Assembly (NCBI RefSeq): GCF_024756275.1
Contig: NZ_JANUGQ010000001.1
Location: forward strand, 186,001 to 250,000
Direction: 5' to 3'
DNA: 64,000 nt
Origin: Streptomyces pyxinae
GTDB lineage: Bacteria > Actinomycetota > Actinomycetes > Streptomycetales > Streptomycetaceae
A model generated the notes under the pieces. That model was not told the DNA's origin, did no database searches, and worked only from the letters and a program-made list of their open reading frames with translations. Both the position numbers and the translations under genes were made by a program. Positions 58,960-64,000 of this stretch are shown here, in pieces (positions within the stretch are counted from its first letter, which is position 1; each line of letters begins with the position of its first letter).

Positions 58960-61900
58960 GACTCCGTACGCGTGCTCGTGGCGGCGGTGACAGTGGTGGC
59001 GGTGGCCGCGAGGGCGTCGGCCTGGTCGGCGAGGACCGGGTGCTGGAAAATCAGGCGCAGCGGCGGGCGTTGACCCAGGTGCGGTTCCAGCCAGGCGGCC
59101 AACTGGGCGGCGAGCAGGGAGTGGCCGCCGGTGCGGAAGAAGTGTGAGGTCGCGTCGAAGCGGCCGTGGCCGAGCACCGCGCGCCAGCCGTCGGCCAGCA
59201 GCGCCGTCATGGGGTCGTCGCCGGCCGAGGCGGCGACCGGGCCGTCCAAGGCGACCGGGGCATCCGGGGCATCCGGCTCACCCGGGAGGGCGCCGGAGCC
59301 GTACCCGGCGGTCCCGAACTCCGCCCGGCCGGCCTCGCGTTCGAGCCCTGCGGCCTTGGCCCCGGCCCCGGCGGCCTCGGACCCGGCGGCCTCGGCGTCG
59401 GACCCGGCGGTTCCGGAGAGCCCGCCTCCGGCCGCCTCGGTCCCGGGTTCGTCCCGGTCGAGTGCGGCCGCGGCGCGGGTGAGTTCGGCCCGGTTCGGCT
59501 TGCCGCCCGCGAGGGTGGGCATGGTGGCGAGGAGCGTCCACCTGGCGGGCACCAGGGCCCCGGGCAGCCGCCGGCTCAACTCGGCGTACAGAGCCTGCTC
59601 GTCCCAGTCGGCGTCGCTGCCGGCGGCCTCCAGGAAGCCGACCAGGCGAGGACCGCCCGGGGCCTCCCGGTCCAGGACGACCGCGCAGGACCGGCCGCCG
59701 AGCGCGGCGGACGCGGCCGCCTCCACCTCCTCCAGCTCGATCCGGTGGCCCCGCAGTTTGACCTGGTGGTCGCGGCGGCCGAGGAAGTACAGCCGGCCGT
59801 CGAGGCCCCGGTAGCCGAGGTCGCCGGTGAGATAGGCGCGGCGTCCGCCGAGCGCCTCGACGGAGACGAAACGGGCGGCGGTCGCCTCGGGGTTGCCGGG
59901 ATATCCCTCGGCAAGTCCGGCTCCGGAGATGGCCAGTTCACCGACGGCGCCGTCCGGGAGCGGCCGCAGGTGCGCGTCGAGCACATGCACGGTCTCACCG
60001 GGCAGTTCGGTGCCGAGCGGGATCTCGGCGGCGAGCGCGCCGTCGGAGTCATCGGGGCTGACGGGCCCCTCGGGGCTGACGGGGAGGAGGGACTCGGCGG
60101 TGATCTCGTGGACGGTGGTGCTGATCGCCGCCTCGGTGACGCCGTACACATTGAGCAGCCGCGCGTCGGTCCCGGCACGGAAGGCGCGCATCACCTCCGC
60201 CGGAAGACGTTCGCCGCCGAGGGCCAGGAGGCGGGGCGTCCAGTGGCCGGCCTCCAGGGCGCCGGCCAGCTCCTTCCGTACGGCCAGGAAGTAGCTGGTG
60301 GGCAGGTTGGCGACGGTGACCCGGGCGGCGGCCAGCAGTTCGGCCAGTTCGGCGCCGGTGGGCACCTCGTACGCGGGAACGACGAGACAGGCCCCGGCGT
60401 GCAGGGAGGGCAGCACCTCCTCCAGGGAGACGTCGAAGGACGGCTGGGCGAAGAGCAGCGCCCGGTCGCCGGGCACCAGGCCGAAGCGGTCGGCCACCCC
60501 GGTGAGGTGGTTCTCCAGGGCGGCCCGGCCGACCGCCACCGGCTTGGGCGTGCCCGTGGAGCCCGAGGTGTGGATGAGGTACGCCGCTCCCGGCACCGTC
60601 GCGGCGGCCCGGGCGCGCGGGAAGGGCGAGCCGTCGGCGGGGGTGAGAGCGGAGCCGACCTGAGCGGTCGGCAGCCCGTCGGGCACCGGGACCGGGGCGC
60701 CGGGAGCGGTCAGCACCAGCGCCGGGGCGAGGCGGCTCAGCAGCAGTTCGAGCCTGGCCGGCGGGTCGGACGGCGAGAGCGGACAGTAGACCGCACCGGT
60801 CCGCAGACAGGCGAGCAGCGCCACCACCGCGTCGGCGCCCCGGGGCAGTACGACGGCCACCGGCTGCCCGGCGGTCACCCCGGCCTCCCGCAGCCGCCCG
60901 GCCAATGAGGCCACCAGCGCGTCGAGTTCGCCATAACTGAGGCACCGGTCGCCGGCGAGCAGCGCGGGCCGCGCCGGGTCCTGGGCGGCCACCGGGTCGA
61001 GCAGATCGCGGCCGGCCGGCGCGGCGGCCCCGGCGTCGAGCGGATCACCCCCGGCTGCCCCGGCCGGCACCGGGCCCGACGACACCGGCACCAGGCCCGA
61101 TGGCACGGACTCGGACTCGGACTCGGGCACAGGCACAGGTGCAGGTGCAGGTGCAGGCACAGGTGCAGGCGCAGGAGGCACCGGGGGCGGGGCGAGGTCG
61201 GCCAGGGCGGCCGAGGGGTCGGCCAGATAGGCCCGGAGCAGGCCGGCGAAGCGCTCGGCGAGCAGGGTCACCACATCCGCGCCGAACAGGTCGGCGTCGT
61301 AGTCCCAGACGAGCGTCATCCCGGCGGCCCCGTGCCGGGGGCTCACCCCCCGCCGGTCGTCGGGCAGCAGCACCACATCGAGGTCGAACCGGGTGGTGCC
61401 GGTGTTGAACCCCTCGAAGAGGGTGACGTCCAGGCCGGGGACGTCGATCTCGGGCAGCTCCGCGTCATGGGCGCTGAACATGACGCCGAACAGCGGATTG
61501 TCCGCGCCCGAGGTGTGCAGCCCGAGGGCCCGGGTCAGCTCCTGGACCGGGATCTCCTGGTGCGGCAGCGCCCGTATCAGGGTGTCGGTGACCTCGTCCG
61601 TCATCTCCTCGGCGGGCGCCGCCGGGTCCAGCCGCAGGGCGAGCGGGATGGTGTTGACGAACATGCCGACGGCGTCCTCGAAGCCCCGGGGACGGTTGCC
61701 GACCGCCGTGCCCACGACCATCCGGGAGCGTCCGCTGTGCCGGCGCAGCAGCTCCGCGAAGAGCCCGAGCAGGGTGGCGAACGGGGTGAGCCCCCGGGTA
61801 CGGGCGTGCGCCCGCAGCCGCTCGGCCAGATCGGCGCCGATCGACTGGCGCAACTGGCCGCCGTGGTGCCTGCGACGGGTGCCGGGCCGGGTGAGGCCGG

Positions 61901-62564
61901 GCAACGGCAGGTCGTACGAGACCTCCCGCAGCTCCTCCGTCCAGAACTCCAGGCTCTCGTCCGCCTCGCCGGTCTGGCGGGTCTCGCCGGTCCCGCCCGT
62001 CTCGCGGGCCCGCCGGGCCGCGCGCTCGGCGGCCTGGGCGCGTACATGGTCGGCGTACGAGGGAGCCGGCGGGAGCGCCACCGGCTCTCCGAGGACATGG
62101 GCCCGGTAGACGGTGAAGACGTCCCGCAGCAGGATCGCGAACGAGTGGCCGTCGTGGATCAGATGGTGCTCCACATGGATCAGCCGGTGCCGGTCGTCCG
62201 CGAGGCGTACCAGGGTCCAGCGCAGCAGCGGCGCCTCATGGGTGTCGAGCGGGGTCTCCGCCTCGGTGCGCAGCAGTTCCTGGAAGGCGGCCTCGGGATC
62301 GGCCTCACCGCCGAGGTCCACGGTGCGCAGCCGGGGCGGGCAGGCGGGGGCGACCCGCTGTCCCGGTACGGCGCCGGGGACGGCGACCAGTTCCAGCCGC
62401 AGTCCGGGATGGCGGTCGAGCGTGGCGGCCAGGCCACGGCGCAGCGCCTCGGGGTCGAGGCTGCCCCAGAGGTCGAGTACGGCGGTGAAGTTGTAGGCGC
62501 GGCTGCCCGGTTGCACCTGTTCGTGCAGCCAGACGATCTCCTGCGAGGAGGAGAGCGGAAGCAT
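58956..62564 (-). CDS. NRPS: condensation-adenylation-PCP module
   Basis: The 1202-residue module has a C domain (LPLSSSQEIVWLHEQ, HHLIHDGHS active site, GMFVNTIPLAL), a Pro/Val/Ala/Ser-rich linker near 490-545, an A domain (IHTSGSTGTPKPV, NVYGVTEAAIS, YLTGDLGYR, GRRDHQVKLRGHRIELEE, GGKPNRAE) and a carrier domain (FFRTGGHSLLAAQL). Pocket by eye: D-V-E-N-A-G-V-I-S-K, not matched to a known substrate. An Ala/Gly/Glu-rich insert separates A and PCP. ATG 62564 has AGGGACC upstream. Confidence 0.93.
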   Translation of the reverse strand: MLPLSSSQEIVWLHEQVQPGSRAYNFTAVLDLWGSLDPEALRRGLAATLDRHPGLRLELVAVPGAVPGQRVAPACPPRLRTVDLGGEADPEAAFQELLRTEAETPLDTHEAPLLRWTLVRLADDRHRLIHVEHHLIHDGHSFAILLRDVFTVYRAHVLGEPVALPPAPSYADHVRAQAAERAARRARETGGTGETRQTGEADESLEFWTEELREVSYDLPLPGLTRPGTRRRHHGGQLRQSIGADLAERLRAHARTRGLTPFATLLGLFAELLRRHSGRSRMVVGTAVGNRPRGFEDAVGMFVNTIPLALRLDPAAPAEEMTDEVTDTLIRALPHQEIPVQELTRALGLHTSGADNPLFGVMFSAHDAELPEIDVPGLDVTLFEGFNTGTTRFDLDVVLLPDDRRGVSPRHGAAGMTLVWDYDADLFGADVVTLLAERFAGLLRAYLADPSAALADLAPPPVPPAPAPVPAPAPAPVPVPESESESVPSGLVPVSSGPVPAGAAGGDPLDAGAAAPAGRDLLDPVAAQDPARPALLAGDRCLSYGELDALVASLAGRLREAGVTAGQPVAVVLPRGADAVVALLACLRTGAVYCPLSPSDPPARLELLLSRLAPALVLTAPGAPVPVPDGLPTAQVGSALTPADGSPFPRARAAATVPGAAYLIHTSGSTGTPKPVAVGRAALENHLTGVADRFGLVPGDRALLFAQPSFDVSLEEVLPSLHAGACLVVPAYEVPTGAELAELLAAARVTVANLPTSYFLAVRKELAGALEAGHWTPRLLALGGERLPAEVMRAFRAGTDARLLNVYGVTEAAISTTVHEITAESLLPVSPEGPVSPDDSDGALAAEIPLGTELPGETVHVLDAHLRPLPDGAVGELAISGAGLAEGYPGNPEATAARFVSVEALGGRRAYLTGDLGYRGLDGRLYFLGRRDHQVKLRGHRIELEEVEAAASAALGGRSCAVVLDREAPGGPRLVGFLEAAGSDADWDEQALYAELSRRLPGALVPARWTLLATMPTLAGGKPNRAELTRAAAALDRDEPGTEAAGGGLSGTAGSDAEAAGSEAAGAGAKAAGLEREAGRAEFGTAGYGSGALPGEPDAPDAPVALDGPVAASAGDDPMTALLADGWRAVLGHGRFDATSHFFRTGGHSLLAAQLAAWLEPHLGQRPPLRLIFQHPVLADQADALAATATTVTAATSTRTES

Positions 62565-62767
62565 GGGCGGTCCCTGAGGTCGGTCGTCGGGTCGGACGTG
62601 CGGCGGCCGGGCACGGTCGTACCGGGCCGGTGGTACGGGCCGGTCCACGGATCGCGCGGAACCGGCCGGTCGGGGGCGGTGGGCCGGGGCCGCCCGTCGA
62701 ACGGGGCGGTGGACCGGCGGGGTGGTGGGCCGGGGCGGTGGTGGGCCGGATGCCGATCCGGTACGGC

Positions 62768-64000
62768 TCAGACCACCCGGGCACCGGCGGAGGCACCGGC
62801 GCCGGCCGAGGCAGCGGCGGCGGCCCGCACGGCACCGGCGAGCGCGGCGAACCCCCGCTCGGCGGCCTCGTCGGTGAGGATCGCGCGGTCCCAGGCCATC
62901 CGCAGCCGCAGCTCGGAGCCCTGGGTGACGGCGACGGCGAACGGTCCGCGCACCGGGCGGCCGTCGATCTGGATCTCGGTGCCCGGCACGCCGCCGAGGA
63001 CGAGCGGCGGGCGGCGGCGCTCGTCGTCCACGGTGAGCAGGCCGTCGAGCCGTCCGGTCCAGCCGGAGCCGGCCGCGCGGGCGGCGTGCACCACCGCGTC
63101 GAAGGGGGTGTCAGCGTGGTCCAGGTCGTCCCACCACCCGTCGGCGGTGGAAGCGGCAGCGTGGCCGGAGCCGGGAGCAGAGCCGGGACCGGGACCGGGG
63201 GCGAGGGCGTCGCCGGTCCCGGCCGGGAAGACCACGGTGTTGAGGAAGCAGCCGAGCACCGGGGCGGCGCCCGGTGGCCGGCCGCCCCAGGGATAGCCCA
63301 GCGGGACGATCCGGTCCGGCCCGTACAGGGCGCCGGCGGCGGCCCGGCAGGCATCGAGCAGATCGGGGAAGGGCACCCCGTCCGGCCCTGCGGGCAGCCG
63401 GGCCTCCGCCGCGCCGCCGGGCAGCGCGCCGGGGGCGGCCGGGCCGGTACGCGGCAGGGGGGCGCATTCGCGGACCGGCCGGAGCCGCTCGCCCCAGTAG
63501 GCCAGGGCGGACGGGGAGGTGGCACGGTCCTCGGCGTCTAGCTGGCCGAGCACCGCCGCGCGGTAGGCGGCGAGTTCGGCCGCGCTGTCACCGGAGACCT
63601 CCCCGGCACCGGCCGCGTACGCGTCGCTCAGCTCCGCCACCAGCCGGGCGAGGGACTGCCCGTCGCAGGCGGCGTGGTCCAGCACCACGGCGACGATCTC
63701 CCGGGCGCCGCCGGGCGCGTCGGCCTCCTCGTACGTCACATAAAGCCGCAGCGGCGGGCCGTCCGGGGCCCAGGCGGCCAGGGCCCGGCGCAGCGCGGCG
63801 GCGGCGCTCTCCCCCGGCGCCCGGTCGACCCGGGTCACCGGCACGTCCGGGGCGGCGAGCGCCAGGGCGGGGGTGCCGCGCAGCACGGTGGGCCGGCCGC
63901 GCAGTACGGGATGGAGGGCGGCGAGCCGGTTCGCGGCGGCGCGCAGCCGCACCGGGTCCACGGTGCCGGGCGGAAAGGCGAAGAACATCGGCACGAGGTC
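62768..64000 (-). CDS. Stand-alone condensation domain protein (5' end outside window)
   Basis: The frame is still open at the window's edge; at least 410 residues are visible. MFFAFPPGTVDPVRLRAAAN and LDHAACDGQSLA match C-domain motifs C2 and C3. The active site reads D-H-x3-D-G; the second, catalytic His is kept, the first is Asp. No A or PCP domain follows, so it works in trans, perhaps with the A-PCP didomains downstream that lack their own C domain. A 203-bp gap separates it from the C-A-PCP gene. The C-terminus ends in an Ala/Gly-rich tail. Confidence 0.85.
   Translation of the reverse strand, partial: DLVPMFFAFPPGTVDPVRLRAAANRLAALHPVLRGRPTVLRGTPALALAAPDVPVTRVDRAPGESAAAALRRALAAWAPDGPPLRLYVTYEEADAPGGAREIVAVVLDHAACDGQSLARLVAELSDAYAAGAGEVSGDSAAELAAYRAAVLGQLDAEDRATSPSALAYWGERLRPVRECAPLPRTGPAAPGALPGGAAEARLPAGPDGVPFPDLLDACRAAAGALYGPDRIVPLGYPWGGRPPGAAPVLGCFLNTVVFPAGTGDALAPGPGPGSAPGSGHAAASTADGWWDDLDHADTPFDAVVHAARAAGSGWTGRLDGLLTVDDERRRPPLVLGGVPGTEIQIDGRPVRGPFAVAVTQGSELRLRMAWDRAILTDEAAERGFAALAGAVRAAAAASAGAGASAGARVV

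Overview
This is chromosomal DNA of a Streptomyces or close relative. The DNA is very GC-rich, wobble positions are almost all G or C, GTG and TTG starts are common, and the gene order is the conserved Streptomyces core block atp operon - wecA/rfe - glyA - low-Mr PTP - sua5 - prmC - prfA - rpmE - LCP - rho - thrB - thrC - hom - lysA. Almost every core gene lies on the minus strand, so the block reads from about 31.7 kb down to 0.6 kb.

Layout. 1-0.4 kb: C-terminal end of a GH18 chitinase (+). 0.6-9.2 kb: DUF2550 protein and the complete F1Fo ATP synthase operon (atpI-B-E-F-H-A-G-D-C). 9.4-17.3 kb: cell-wall lipid-linked sugar transferase, a divergent SHMT-like protein, a low-Mr phosphatase-fold protein whose catalytic Cys is Ser, Sua5, PrmC, RF1, L31 and an LCP enzyme. 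19.2-30.2 kb: secreted trypsin with FG-GAP repeats, Rho, and threonine/lysine biosynthesis (thrB, thrC, hom, lysA). 30.2-31.7 kb: an ArgRS-like remnant protein (NrtL type) and a single-domain response regulator.

31.8-50.3 kb is a genomic island. An intact tRNA-Arg(CCG) at 31815-31886 marks the left end. A perfect 37-bp copy of its 3' end recurs at 50309-50345, followed by a strong terminator that probably belonged to the tRNA originally. The island carries what looks like an undescribed small-molecule gene cluster. The left operon (minus strand, 40248 to 32334) has two ATP-grasp ligases, an MFS pump, an F420/FMN split-barrel protein, a cysteine-dioxygenase-like cupin, a two-domain methyltransferase, an EamA exporter and an alpha/beta hydrolase. 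The right operon (48077 to 42588) has a small peptide gene, a second-type ThyX, a LOG-family phosphoribohydrolase, an IPNS-like 2OG-Fe(II) oxygenase, a frameshifted third ATP-grasp and an NCS2 nucleobase permease. Two paralogous LuxR/TrmB-like regulators lie between them. My inference is a pyrimidine-derived, amide-linked metabolite: ThyX methylates the base, LOG frees it, the oxygenase oxidises it, and ATP-grasp ligases couple amino acids. The right end of the island is degraded (a frameshifted ORF and a truncated TPR gene), and no integrase is visible.

50.6-64 kb: a DUF2332 protein, then a minus-strand NRPS operon that runs off the window. In transcription order it is: stand-alone C domain (partial), C-A-PCP, A-PCP, A-PCP, and C-(A remnant)-PCP-SDR. 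The split architecture and the SDR-type terminal domain suggest an unusual peptide.
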